Assembly (NCBI GenBank): GCA_019059635.1
Contig: JAGVRJ010000007.1
Location: forward strand, 1,426,001 to 1,490,000
DNA from: Proales similis
Lineage: Eukaryota > Rotifera > Eurotatoria > Ploima > Proalidae
DNA length: 64,000 nt
Reading direction: 5' to 3'
The notes under the pieces are model-generated. The model saw only the letters and a program-made list of their open reading frames with translations, did not search any database and was not told the origin of the DNA. The translations under genes and the position numbers were made by a program. Each line of letters opens with the position of its first letter. The first letter of the stretch is position 1. This document shows positions 12,901 to 24,465 of this stretch, in pieces.

Positions 12901-14062
12901 GTGACATAACCTTTAGCAAGAACAACGTAGTATTGCTTGAATCCCAAAAATTTTCTTCTCTTTAAAAGGAAGCCCTCATATTTGCACAGAGGTTTGGGTG
13001 TAGCAAAACCTATGATGTCCCGCATCTCGTTTGTTTTCGCCAAATCCAGTGCCGACATGTTATTATCGTTTTTTACACTGCTGTTGATCCCTGCCTGTAT
13101 GAGCAAAGCGGAAAGCTCACAATGGTTTTGATTGGCAGCCAAATGAAGAGCGGTGTTGCCTGCGCAGTCTTTGCAATTTAAATTGAAGTTCGATTGAGAT
13201 AACTTATATTTTAATAAAGATTAATAAAATTTAAGGTGATGAAAAGGGAAAAGTGCTTACATATCGATTAACTCCTTCCAAATCGTTCTGGTGAACTGCC
13301 TCAAAATATTTTCTTTGTTGAAGTTTTTCTTCGGCTTTTTCAGTTGCTGCAAAAAAAAATAAGATGAAGTTCTTTTTCTAAAAGGAGTATTAATAAAAAT
13401 AGAAAAAAAACCTTTTAATAACGTAATTATTTGTTCGTCACTAGCCAAGTCAATGGGTTTTTGACCAAAATTGTTCACCAAGCTTATTTTAGCACCTTTG
13501 GTTAACAGCATCTGAACAATCTCCTTGAATATATTCAAAAATAAGATGTAACTATATTCTCATAATAAATAGCTAATAATAAATAGTTAGGACACGGTTG
13601 ATTTGGCAAGGTTCGATTTATGAGTAACTCTTGCACGCTTTCACGATGTGGGAATTATTTGTGGCATACTTACGTATCTGGATGTGAGTGTAGCTTTGTG
13701 GAGTGGCGTGTCACTATCGTAATTGACACAATTGACATCAATTTTCGGATGCTATTCAATTTTTTTATTATGAATATGTTTGATAAAAGAAGTTTCTTCC
13801 AATAACCTTCAGCAGCTCTTTGACACATTCTAAGTTATTGAAGTAAGCAGCGAGGTGAAGCGCAGACCATCCATAGAAATTTTTTTGCCCTTTTGAGGAT
13901 TTTAGAAAAGATCAACATATTTCACGAACTGAATTAATATTCGTCGTGATAATGGAAACCTTTATAGTTTATGTCAAACTCAGGATCTGCACATTTGTCA
14001 TTCAGCCAAATTTTGAGTTCTTGATAGTTTCCACTCCTGGCAAAAAGCAAAAGGTTCTCCAT
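6955..14062 (-). CDS. OSBPL1A: Oxysterol-binding protein-related protein 1, long form
   Basis: Long multi-exon minus-strand gene with the full ORP1L architecture. The start is taken at MENLLLFARSGN (14062); an upstream in-frame extension exists. Ankyrin repeats lie in exons at about 13,900-13,060 (YGWSALHLAAYFNN, DTPLHKATLT, GNTALHLAANQN). A PH domain starts at CKYEGFLLKRRKFLGF and spans about 13,000-12,440. Coiled-coil exons follow at 10,020-9,450 with a FFAT-like motif DEFFDIGE (ER/VAP binding). The ORD is at 8,770-6,955 (EPLSFLQRLTE, KPFNPLLGETFEL, EQVSHHPP split by an intron, RAVPRPPYAS). The stop is TGA at 6955-6957. The family moves sterols and phosphoinositides at late endosome-ER contacts. 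The 2,371-bp intron 10,021-12,391 holds another gene on the opposite strand; other introns are mostly short. Confidence 0.93.
8812..8873 (-). other. OSBPL1A: Putative alternative first exon, short ORP1 isoform
   Basis: Inside an ORP1 intron, an ATG at 8873 opens 20 codons (MTEEVKRKSKELDGRVHHQF) and ends in AG followed by a GT donor at 8811-8810. This phase-2 end joins in frame to the next ORD exon (ACTGAGACTACC), just as the normal upstream exon does. A CT-rich tract lies about 130-170 bases upstream on the minus strand (9000-9045). The product would lack the ankyrin, PH and FFAT parts, like the short ORP1S of mammals. Inferred, no transcript evidence. Confidence 0.5.
10995..11912 (+). CDS. 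Ankyrin-repeat protein nested in ORP1 intron
   Basis: Three exons: 10995-11329, 11394-11493 and 11568-11912, with clean GT-AG junctions and matching phases. The predicted protein is about 259 aa. Residues 1-75 are polar and low complexity with a short basic patch (GPRRRPTRRT). Residues 75-210 form about four ankyrin repeats (DAYGYTPLINAVLR, HGYAPIHAAAQGGHSE, NEDGDTALVLAVRRDR). The tail is Ser/Pro-rich. The first true ATG is at 10995. The whole gene lies in a single ORP1 intron on the opposite strand, with its own CT-rich putative promoter around 10,450-10,490. I do not recognise an ortholog; ankyrin repeats only suggest protein binding. Confidence 0.8.
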
Positions 14063-15200
14063 AGTAGTTGAAATCCTTTTTGGAAACTGATTTCTCAAGC
14101 TGTCTTTGGTGAAAGCCTGGTTTGTTAAGGTGCAGGTCAGCTTTCTTTCGTTTCTTAGATCCACTCGACGACAAGAATTGAAAAATTGCAAGCGTGCCAA
14201 GCGGCGTCTAGCTTTACGGCCGTCTTTTAAGAGTCCCACTTTGCTTGATTAAAATTTAAAATTCTTTCCGATCCACTTCGCCCTCTTTAAAATTATTCGG
14301 TTCACTATATCAAATCAATAACTTAAGCACAATTTAATATCATGCTAAGTACACCTGGTTTCTGTATTCAGCGTATATGGTGCGAATAATTTTCATAACT
14401 CTTATGCGAGTAAAATGACAAAATTAAAATAAATTCTTTGTGTGCTTCACGTTGGTTTATTTTTAGCCTCTTATTAAGCTAGAAAAAAACTTAAAAAAGG
14501 TATAGTAACGTATTTGATAAAACATGGTTGAAGCTTTATCTAAAAGTCCTTTTTAACTTTAATTTTAAATCAATAATTATTTTTAGAAGACACTGTTCTT
14601 TACAGCAACTTATGAAGTGAATCTTATGAACATTGTAATTTTAACATTATGCCTCCTTACCAAATTTTATTTTAAACAAAGTTACTTTGTAAAAAAAACT
14701 TTGTTGAGACTTGCATTCATAGCGGCTTAATCTCAACCGAAATGATAGTTTTTGACTTTCTTACTAGAGACAATTACTCATTTTTAGCATCAAGTCTTTA
14801 TCTAACTGCTTATAATTTAATTCTTTCAATATACGAATCCTTGCACATTATAGTATGTACGAATCCACGATTTAATTGACTTGATGGGTTTAGGTTTTTT
14901 TCTAAGGTATTAACTAAATAATTGATCCAATCTTTGACATCATCATCGACTGTGGCTAAAGAGCTGCTTAGAATTCCTAGACTAGACTACAAAATCATTG
15001 GGAGCTTAAATATGCACTTTGGTATGCTTCTTTCGATTAAAAGCTCGCATAATTTCTTTTTACGCAAAGCAATACTCATCATATAACTCCGCGAACTAGA
15101 TTCAAGTTCTTGTTTGGATAACTTTCTTTTGGTCCCGCTATTCTATTTATTGGTTCAGAATGCATACCGGTTTGATGTTCGTCATCAAATTTTTATTGCA
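14063..15200. other. Divergent intergenic region, ORP1 / MGAT4
   Basis: AT-rich spacer between the divergent ORP1 (-) and MGAT4 (+) starts, presumably holding both promoters. An in-frame extension of the ORP1 first exon reaches 14,239 and could be coding. No other gene is seen. Confidence 0.6.
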
Positions 15201-17134
15201 ATGAATATACGAATATCGAGAATGAGACAATTTAATCGATATGCAGTACTTTTCGGATTGCTGTTTATATTCTACTTTGCGTTTAATTTCTTTGTATCAT
15301 CCCTCATCCCAGGTAATTTTGTTTTTTTTTTCATCAAAAGAATAATTCTCTACTTAAATGGATAAAAGATAAACGCTTTACGTACCGTGAAGGACTTGAC
15401 GCTCTCAAAACTAAAATAGATCAACTGGAAGAAACTGTTATGGAAAAAGAGGATAGCCTTCGAAGTCTACGATCGTCTTTTTTAGTTAACAGAGAACTCT
15501 ATGATAAAGCTTTGTCAAATCAAAAGGCACAATACATTCGAATGTTCAACATGACATTAAGAGCAATTGGAAAACTCAACAGCAGTAACCAACTATTAGA
15601 ATTTATTGAAGCCAACCTTGAACCATCAGATGATGATATTCATTTCCCAGGCGTTCTGGAATACTTGCCTCATCTAGCCCAATTTAAGTCAAAACAGATC
15701 CAGCCGAAATTTAAGCTAAGCAAAGCGCGACATGCCTCAATTGTAATTGGTGTTCCAACAATAAAACGAGACCGATCTTTTTACCTTTTAGAAACATTGA
15801 AATCCCTTATTGACTCAATGAATGAAAAAGAAAAAAAACTGATACTTATCGTGGTATTTATTGCCGAGGTAAGATTCGAAAATGTTTTCCATCAAAGAAA
15901 GAAAATAATCATATTTTATTAAGTTGGAGGATTCATTATTTGTCCAACAAACGATTGAATCTATATCTAAAACATTTTTAAATGAACTTGAACAAGGTCT
16001 AATCGATATTATTGTCCCGCCATCCGATTACTACCCGGACTTAAGCAGAATTGAACCAGATCAAGTATTCAATGACTCACTAATAAGATTAAAATGGCGA
16101 ACCAAACAAAATTATGATTTTGCTTATCTGATGGCTTACGGTTCAAATAAAGGCCAATTCTATTTGCAAGTGAGAATTATTTAACAACTAGTTCGAACTG
16201 TTTGAATCCTAATATCTGAATATTTATTATTTTAATAGTTGGAAGACGATGTAATGGCCAAGAATGGGTTTGTAAGCATAATAGATAATTTTGTAAAAAA
16301 GCAAAAAGCAAAAAGTTGGATGGTGATTGAATTTTCTCAACTAGGCTTTATTGGCAAGCTATTTAAATGCGAAGACTTGAAAAATTTCGTAACATTTTTC
16401 TTAATGTTCGCCAAAGACAAACCCTGCGATTGGCTTTATGACGTTGTACTCGATGTCAAGTTATGCAATCCAGAACGAGGAGCTGTCCATTGCCAGCGCT
16501 CAAAAACTAGCATGAAACTAAAATACAAGCCAAGTTTATTTCAGCATGTCGGTCTTCAGTCTTCACTACACGGAAAAGTTCAAAAGCTCAAGGATAAATT
16601 TTTTGACAAACAGTCTTCTATAAAGCATCACAATAATCCTCCCGCCAGTCTTTCTACATCTCTTAAGACATATATGAAACATAGTCTAGATAGTGTTTAT
16701 TTAGGCAATAATTTTTTTTGGGCGATGTCACCCAAAGCAAATGATTTTATTTTGTTTGAATTCAAGCATCCAGTCCTTTTAAAAAAGTAACTAATGTTGT
16801 ATTAAGACATATTGAAGCTTAATTAATCATAGATTCACTTGATAGGTACTATTTGAAGAGTGGCAATCCAGAGCATCCTGACGACAGGCTCCGCAATGCA
16901 TTGCTTTATATTAAGTCAGCAGAAAAAATTGATGAGCAAAAAGTAAAATCAAATGGTTACAAATTAACTAATGACGGGTTTATTATGATCAACAAGTTTT
17001 CTGATTACTTTGGGGACTGCAGCGGGCAAATTGATACTAATCTGACTGGTCCAATCAGTAAAGTTAAAATTCATATAGAATCAGCGAGTGAATCGTGGAT
17101 TATTTTAAGCGAAGTGAACTTTTCCACTATTTAA
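15201..17134 (+). CDS. MGAT4: Alpha-1,3-mannosyl-glycoprotein 4-beta-GlcNAc transferase (GnT-IV)
   Basis: Golgi type II membrane enzyme that adds the beta-1,4 GlcNAc branch to N-glycans. There are five exons: about 15201-15313 (start MNIRISRMRQFNRY, then one signal-anchor helix), 15370-15869, 15923-16168, 16239-16787 and 16848-17134. The stem is a short coiled coil (LKTKIDQLEETVMEKEDSL). The GT54 domain has VIGVPTIKRDRSFYLLETL, WRTKQNYDFAYLM, the metal-binding-type LEDD at the start of exon 4, EFSQLGFIGKLF and PSLFQHVGLQSSL. The C-terminal lectin-like part (YYLKSGNPEHPDD) is present, so the gene looks complete. Introns are about 50-70 bp. Family assignment is certain; A versus B paralog is not decided. 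Confidence 0.95.
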
Positions 17135-18297
17135 TAAACTGCACCAGTGGTATCAGAAATATTGTTAACCTTTAAATCATAAAAAAACTTTTTGATTACT
17201 CGATATACTAAATTATTGAACATTCCTTTGATATCTCTCAAACATGGTTAGCTCATTCAAAGCTAACATTTAAGTTATTATTATTATAATTTTTTGTTTA
17301 AGTTGTTCGATATTTCTTTTAAACAAAAAAACCTGACTAAAAATATAAAATCTGATTAACAGATATTAAAAAAACCTTTTATAGCTTTAATACAGTTCTC
17401 TTTGACAAAAAAATAAACAATAAATGCTAATCGTATGAATAAGATGTAATACATTTATTAAATCCGAATACTAGTAATCCAGGAGTTTAAAATAGGCTGA
17501 GGTAGATTTTAATATGCATAGCCGACTCTTTAAAAGCTGTTTTTAATTATGTTAGCGAAGAGTCCAGATAAAAATAAGGCATAGCTCTTCTAACTTAAAA
17601 AATCCAATGCTGATAAATAAAATTTTCTTTGTTGGTTGGTGGAGTGTCTCTTATCAGGTAATGCTTATTTTAATTATTCTATTCTAGCAACTTGATCCCT
17701 TGATTTTTTTACTTTTCATTACTTGCTACTCGTTTGTATCTGTTAAAGACACGCCTCCGTTTAATTTTTAAGTTGTATTTCATTTGTTAGGCATTCAGCC
17801 TGACTAAGTGGGTATAATTGAAAAAACGTAACTATCTTAATTCAATAACATTCGTTACTCGGGTATTTTTAATAATACCTCGAGCAACTTATTGTTGCCA
17901 CGTTCATTTTTTCATAACTAAGCAGTATATTATGGAAACGCGTTGCCACCTTCTTGTCAACAAGGACGTTCCTCAATCTTAACTACGCACGAATTGGCTT
18001 TAGGTTTTAAAAATGTCAGACGGATTTGTCCTGAAAAATGCTATCAAGTAACAACTGTTTTTTATTATTGACTTAGCTCTCGTGACTTGATAATCACTTA
18101 TTTTTACTCTTAATCCTCTCATTTGCTTTGGATTTTTATCATTAACACAGAAATTCTACTTAATAATATTCGGCTTTTAATTTAAGACCGGCCAGAATCA
18201 ACAATACAGTAGTAGACCAAAACGTAGGATCTAACGGTAATCGAAATAAGGATATAGTATTGTGTATTTTCAATAATGATTACACTTATGGAATAAG
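17135..18297. other. Intergenic, MGAT4 to CIMIP5-like gene
   Basis: AT-rich, stop-dense sequence. The missing first exon of the CIMIP5-like gene should lie near its right end; a short open stretch beginning MSDGFVLKNAIK at about 18,013 is possible but its donor phase does not match. No other feature seen. Confidence 0.5.
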
Positions 18298-18677
18298 GAG
18301 GCGACGGTTATTCGTTGACGCAGTGTCGAAAAGAGCGAATATGGGTCGAAGCCATTGAACGCGAAAAAAAATCTGTGGCCGAATGGGATAAGAAATGGAG
18401 ATTCTTGGCTGATTATGATCAGAAAGTGAGTTAAATATTCTTTTTTATAGGCTTTTTGTTTTTCTTTATTTCTGGGGCTTAAAAGGGAGACTTGAAGACC
18501 AAACAAGCCCTACCTGAACGTGTTAACATGTTTTCTGAGCAAATGCCCAGTTCGTCTGGGCACTCTTACGGATGGCGTTTACAGACAGCTAAAGCGGAGC
18601 AGATTAATAATCTGGAGCAAGCCTTTGCAATTGATTTTCGCAAGCGACGTAATAATGCCCTCATTTGTTACGACTAA
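18298..18677 (+). CDS. CIMIP5: CIMIP5/C2orf50-like ciliary protein (5' end unresolved)
   Basis: Two exons are clear: 18298-18425 and 18486-18677, joined in frame across a 60-bp GT-AG intron. The protein has the pattern of the family formerly called C2orf50: WVEAIEREKKSVAEWDKKW, FLADYDQKGDLK, ALPERVNMFSEQMPSSSG, GWRLQTAKAEQ and a basic tail FRKRRNN. I am recalling the family name and its axonemal (microtubule inner protein) role from knowledge. There is no ATG in the first exon before an in-frame stop, so a short 5' exon is missing. If correct, the organism makes motile cilia or flagella. Confidence 0.68.
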
Positions 18678-18844
18678 AATGATTGAGATTTTGTGATAAT
18701 TGGGTATTTTTTCTTTTATTTAATAAATATTTAAAAAATCTATTTTCTACGGTTTTTCCTGGAAATTTATTCGAACAACAGAAAAACCTTATCTGATTTT
18801 AAGTTCTTATTAAAAGTACCGGATTCATTTTTAAAGAAATGGTT

Positions 18845-19948
18845 TTAAAAGAAATCGACATCGATCTCATAATCGCTTGAAGCTAAGCCGTCGAAAACGT
18901 TAAGATTGGTTTCCTGAAAAAATAAAAGGCTATCTGAGTGCATTCCTTTGGTTTCCTCGTCATCGCTGGAAGGTCTTGTTAGAGATTGAAACTCTACACT
19001 TTTTTCTTTACTCATCCAAACATCCGAACGGCTATCTTCATCATCCGAAATTTTTTTATTAGAATGAACTTCAAACTGTTGGTATTCGAAACCTAATACT
19101 TTCGGATCGTTAAGAGATAGATTTTTCAATTTAGGCATAACTGGGTTTTCGGTATAAAGTAATCGATCGTAATCGACCAAATATTTTTTCATTCCATGCG
19201 CATCATTTAAAAGCGCTTCAATACGTGATGGTGTTTTATAAGTTTTGATAAAAGAAGAATTATTTCCAAATTGTGGGAAACTTGTGCTCATCATACGATG
19301 GTTTACTCGGTCGTTAATTTTCAGACATGTAGTCTTGTGTAAATCAAGCCAATCAAATTTTTTTGTATTGGTGTATGATTTTACAAATGTTGCATTTTTG
19401 AATGAGAAAGTACATAATTCGATATTAGATGTAAAATGTTTCGATTTGCCTATTATATCTGAATTAAGATAAAAATAGTCTTCAAACAAGCGTAACTGGG
19501 AATCATAAAAAAGTGAACGTGTGTCTCCGAAAAAAAATGATTCGTCCTCCACATTTGGTTTTCCTTGTTTCAGAAGCTCATCATCAAAAATATTTTCATA
19601 ATTGTTGAAATCACGATTGTTGTGCGCTATTGACTTACGCCTTTATTTCAATTTTTTGATAAAAAAAAAACAATAAAATAGTATTCACAAGTGAAAAATT
19701 CAATACCTCTTATTAGGTATTAAGAAACTTATCAGTGATGTGCAAACACATGTGAAAACTAGTAACATTATCGATGTTGCTAGTTTGGTTATCACTGAAA
19801 CAATATCAAGCATTTTTAAGAGTCGGATTAGATTGTCGAGAACTAAAATTATAATCATAAAAGTAGTAAAAAAATGAGACAAAATCAACAGATTGTATTT
19901 TCTAAATTGTGTCAGGGAATTGAATGCATGGCACCAGAAATATTTCAT
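18845..19948 (-). CDS. Unrecognised two-TM protein with acidic tail
   Basis: Two exons, 19948-19707 and 19640-18845, joined phase 2 to 1 across a 66-bp intron, give a 345-aa protein starting MKYFWCHAFNSLTQF. Two hydrophobic segments lie at about 20-45 and 55-78, separated by a short loop, followed by a basic stretch (PNKRRKS) and a long polar, Ser/Asp/Glu-rich region (DDEDSRSDVW, RPSSDDEET) ending SDYEIDVDFF. The layout (hairpin membrane anchor plus acidic disordered tail) recalls nuclear-envelope or ER proteins, but I cannot match a family. Its 3' end is convergent with the CIMIP5-like gene, 167 bp apart. Confidence 0.7.
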
Positions 19949-20572
19949 TCATATAATATGTGCATAAGTAGATTTTTTTACTTATTTTTCTGTATTTTCC
20001 ATGGGCTTAAAAGCAATAATTTAAATTAGCAGAACAGAGACGCGACATATTGGCCTAAAAAACATACTATCGTTCTGGTTAAGCCCCATGATGAACCCTT
20101 CCTTGAGAACCTCTTTTGTATCATAAAAAGTAGGACAGCCGCTTTTTGAAAACATGTGAATAATGTTCGCGTATTTTCGCCAGTGTTTCGCGGATAGAGG
20201 CAGTGTATCGTATCTACTTTTTCAACGTAGAACATTGTCGGCGAATAAGAAAAACAAGATTCTGAGCTCCGAATAGTTCATTTAGTAAAATTGAAGCCTA
20301 TTTAAACTCAACTATCTACTAACTTTGTTTTATAGCCGATAAACTTTAAAAAAGAATATTAGCAGGACAAGAGAAATCTTCTGGAAAATACTTTTGGCTG
20401 TCTAAAGACTAGGAAATAAAAATACAGATGAATTTTATTTTGATATTGAAACCATGTTTGATGCTTGATTTAAGCCGTTCTTCAAAAAAAATAAATAAAT
20501 AGCACGACAAATATACATGAATGAATAAATAAGAAATTGTTTTATAACGAAATTTAATTTGCTGGCATTTGA
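19949..20572. other. Intergenic, no gene seen
   Basis: AT-rich spacer between two minus-strand genes. A 69-codon minus-strand frame at 20026-20235 has no splice context or recognisable pattern and is treated as chance. Confidence 0.55.
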
Positions 20573-22157
20573 CTATCCGAAAAAAATTATTGGATTGTTT
20601 TCTAAATGAAGCTCATCAGTCTCAATATTGGATTGTGATCTATTTGATTTTTCAGCCAAGTCAGAAAAATTTTGACTTAGGTTAAGATTAAAGCTCTCTT
20701 CATCTTGGAGACTAAGATTCTGTATTTTTTCTTCCATCAAGCAATCTCCAAGTCTCTTAACTTGTTTTAAATCCTCGAATGGCTTTTCATTTATTGTGCA
20801 CTTCTTTGAGCTTGTCTTGATTTGCTGATTGATAAGATGATGAGAGTTTGTAGTCATTTGAAGACTTTCGCAAGAATCAGAATAAAGATCCCGATGCTTT
20901 TTAAATAATTCTTTAGCTTCGTTAAGATTTTCACTGGGAACCTTGAAACAATATATGAGCTAGTTAAGAGCAACTAATCACCTTCTTAACTCACAAAACA
21001 GTAACCAGTGTGAAAGGAACTAATATAAAACTCATCAATATTTGCAAGTTCTAAAGGCTGGCTAACCGAGGCACAGACTCCAAAAACCTCTAAAAAAAGG
21101 TGTTATATTTTCAAATTGAAAATAATCTTGCTTACTGACCGAAACCAACCGGCTTTTGGCCGATTCGAACAAGCTTCCAAAACTTTTTTTCGGGGCTCAT
21201 CAGAACCCTTGTTTCGAAACTAAAACACAATTATCGATAGTTTCAGAAAGCGTAAATACCAAATTTATGTAAATTACCCTGATAATAAACTTGCTTCAAT
21301 TACAATAGAAATATCGCTTTCTTTCTTGGTGAAATTGAAGAATATTTCATTTTTTTTATAATCGCTTTTTAATTGAAAAACAAATGTGAAAATCGCATTC
21401 TAAAAGATGATAAGAGATAACCTACTTAACTGGGTAGAACATCACTTCTAGAAGTGGTTCAATCAAAACCGAAATTGATTCAAGATTATACAGACCACAA
21501 ATGCAATACTCTGTCTCATCCGATATTAGTAAAGGCAAGCAAATTTTGAAATCTTAATTAAATTTTTAGTATTGAGTTTGAAATAAAGACAGTATTCAAA
21601 TAACCTTTCTGTTCTTTCGAAGATGAGGACGAATTGGGTTCAATAATAATAGGTCCGTTAAATCTGTGTCTTTTTATTTCATTCTCGATCGAGACTGATT
21701 CGTCGAATATTCGTGGAATATGTTTAGACAAGCATGCTAGCACCAGATCGTATTCATCCTGTTTAATAAGCACGTAATCACATTGATACATAGATAAAGC
21801 CATAATTGATATTTGAGCAGCTGCCAATGGTAGAATCAGATACCTTGCAATTTTAGATAGCGAAATACTGCCAGGAAGATCACCTCCACATAGATACATA
21901 GGAATCCAACAATGCTTACTAACAACTACTTGATTATGCCCGTCAATAAAAGGCTCGATTAGAATGAACCCGTGATGATCAACAACAATAGAGTAATCAT
22001 CGTTTGTTTCTATAAATGAAAAGAAGCGGCAAGCAGTTTTGCTTGTAAATGCAATTTTCACCAAGGGATACATGAGCTGACTTATAAATTCTTTTTGGAC
22101 ACTTAATATTTTTAGTCGGTAGTTAAGTAAATGGAGCTGGATATCTGTTTTGGCCAT
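20573..22157 (-). CDS. CASTOR1: CASTOR-family (GATS-like) tandem ACT protein
   Basis: Minus-strand gene with about six exons. Exon 1 (from 22157) begins MAKTDIQLHLLNYRLKILSV and carries the first ACT-like pair, with CRFFSFIETNDDYSIVVDHHGF, KIARYLILPLAAAQISIMAL and YQCDYVLI. Later exons give ICGLYNLESISVLIEPLLEVMFY, NAIFTFVFQLKSDY and FGVCASVSQPLELAN followed by IDEFYISSF. Mammalian CASTOR1 is the arginine sensor that restrains GATOR2/mTORC1. By my alignment the Ser of the pocket (human S111) is kept in QISIMALS, but human E277 is Val and D304 is Gly (SSFHTGYCFVP). A Ser/Glu-rich C-terminal extension of about 120 aa, ending IIFFG, is not found in the 329-aa human protein. Family assignment is firm; arginine sensing is doubtful. 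Confidence 0.87.
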
Positions 22158-22567
22158 ATTGAGTCAAATATTAAGTATCAATCTAGGATGAGGAATCAAA
22201 GCCGAGTACGCAAGAAATTTTATATTTAAGTTTAAATGATGAGAAATTCAATTGGATAATCATCTATTATATCTCGATTTTGAAATAATACTCGTGAGCG
22301 AAGAGAGTTTCGCTCATCAACTTGAAAAAATAAACACTATAAACAAGTAATGAAGAATTACGCCAGAATAAAAACATATAATTGAACCAGCTCTGGCCAT
22401 TCAAAACTAGTACTCTTTGCAGCAACTAAAAACAATTATAAAGAAAAAAAGTATAAGATTCTACACAAGAATAAAATAAACTGGAAATTCTGGGGAAAGT
22501 GGAGAATTTCAACTTTTTAACTTTTTAATTAAATAATTCATTCTAAACTCGAATTTTTATATTTTAT
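22158..22567. other. Intergenic, CASTOR / HMG-box gene
   Basis: AT-rich spacer. The only structure I see is a short hairpin TGAGCGAA-loop-TTCGCTCA at about 22292-22314. It may belong to the CASTOR promoter. Confidence 0.45.
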
Positions 22568-24010
22568 TCACTTGTTTATTCGTTTTTCTTCGTTTCTGGG
22601 ATATTTTTCTTCTATTTTTGAATTAATTTTATATTCATTTTCCGGCATTTGCTCTTGTTCAAATATTTCTGGTTCAACTTTAATAGCTTTCTTAGCCTTC
22701 ATACTTGAATCATCTTCCTCTTGTTTAAGACGTAAAATGTGCTTTGCATAAAATTCATAATCAGGTAAACGCTGAACTGGTAAATGTTTCAGAAATTTTT
22801 TAAGCCGTTTTTTAAACTCTCGCGATTTCTCTTCATGCTCTTTGTTTAGTTCAAGCCGCTCTTCTTCGCTAAGCGAACGAAAACGAGCAAATATATTTTT
22901 CATTCTATTCCCAACGTCACTTTCGTTGAAAACTTTGAAATATTTTTGATAGAAATACGCGCTGAGGCTAAAAAAATTATATTCAAACTTAAGTTAATAT
23001 GCAACAATCTTGTATTATTAAAGTGATTACTTGGGTACTTTAGTAGGCATACCATACGATTCCATCAATAATTTGATCTCTTGCTTTTTAAGCAAATCTG
23101 AAAATTTACTGCCCTTATTTCCTGGATCCTTAAGGCAAACCGTTAAAATCATGGTGAAAGATAAATAAGCAAAATAGAAAAGGAACCTGATCGAATTTTA
23201 ATTCACATTCTTTAATTAATTTAAGTTTTTTCTTGTCACTCATCTTCTGGTAACTTTTAAGCGCGGGATTTCTAGCATTTTTTAAATCTGGATTAAGATT
23301 CTTGAATCTTTCATAATATATTGAAAACGGGGTCCACGGTGAAGGTGCTCTTGAATGAAAAAATGCAATAATAATTAATTTCTATTGAATCAATTTTGAA
23401 ATTTACTTTACTTTATATTATTTTTAGATAACCAAAATCCTTTTAAATAACCTTCAAAATCTTGAACGCGTTTTTCAGGCAAAAGGCGGCAAAATTGAAA
23501 GAACTTCACATTATAGTCATTCATCTCTTCTTGGTTTTTTTTTATGTACTCGTTTCGCTGATCTACACTCATTTCTAGCCAGCTTTCTACTTCATCGTTA
23601 CCGCTGGTTTTTCTCTTAAATGATCGTCTGAGATGTTTGAAGTTAATTAAAGAATAATAAAAAACCTGTATAAGAACTTGGAAATTTACTTTAATGGTTT
23701 ATCTGGAAGACCATATGAACTGAACAAAAGTTGTAGTTCACGCTTAGTCAATATTTGGTAAAGCGGCTTGATATTTAGATCCTTAATCAAATTTTCTGAA
23801 TTTTTTGAATATATTATATTAATATTGTGAATTTTTTACCGAATCAATCAGCTGGTCATGGTTTTTTTCCACTTTTTTAACATATTTCAGTATCTTTTTG
23901 TCACTCAGGTCTTTCCACTCTTTTTTAGCTAATTTTGTGCTGGTTGTTTTGCCGGCTTCCTGGAGCTTTTTATTTCTCTTTTTTAGGAACAGATCAAATG
24001 GTGTGAACAT
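22568..24010 (-). CDS. UBTF: Multi-HMG-box UBF-like DNA-binding protein
   Basis: About six exons separated by introns of 50-80 bp. The start is taken as the ATG at 24010 (MFTPFDLFLKKRNKKL); the frame is open a little further upstream. Four HMG-box-like segments follow: TPFDLFLKKRNKKL/KEWKDLSDKKILKY, SFKRKTSGNDEVESWLEMS/RNEYIKKN, SPWTPFSIYYERFKNLNP/YQKMSDKKKLKL, and YFYQKYFKVFNESDVGNR/FRSLSEEERLELNK. A linker appears twice (LTKRELQLLFSSYGLPDKP and LLKKQEIKLLMESYGMPTK), so the two halves look like an internal duplication. The tail is charged (EEDDSSMKAKKAIKVEPE). UBF activates RNA polymerase I at rDNA; the sequence pattern LSDKKxLKxI resembles UBF boxes. A TFAM-type mitochondrial HMG protein is the alternative. 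Confidence 0.6.
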
Positions 24011-24465
24011 TGTTCCTTTGTTTTGATCCGACTTTGTTGACAGATTGTTCAATTATTTGGTTTTTCTATCTGTTTAATTTATTAAATTTTAAATATTTCT
24101 TTCAGTTTTTGTTTCGCAAAGAATGTGAGAAAGCGTGCGCACGAGTTTGCTACGGTCTTCAATGAAGTTCATTTGGCGAGCCATTTAACTGCTTTGACCT
24201 GATCTTATTTTGTCTTATGTGCACATGGTTCGACTCAACTAAGTTGACGCCAACGTTTCGATCAAGTATATGAAAGACCCAACACAGAAAATAAATTTTA
24301 TAGATACTTCTAGATAGCTTTAGCTTATTTCTTCTATACTTGACCGAGATAATTTTAATCAAAGAAGTTATTAGACTCAGGTATAAGGCAATTTTTTATT
24401 GTGATACAGGATCGTTTAATCCAAGAAATATAGCTATTGATTTTCGTTTCTTAATAAAGAATTTT
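24011..24465. other. Intergenic, XAB2 / HMG-box gene
   Basis: Spacer between two minus-strand genes; it should contain the HMG-box gene promoter. No coding exon or RNA gene recognised. Confidence 0.55.
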
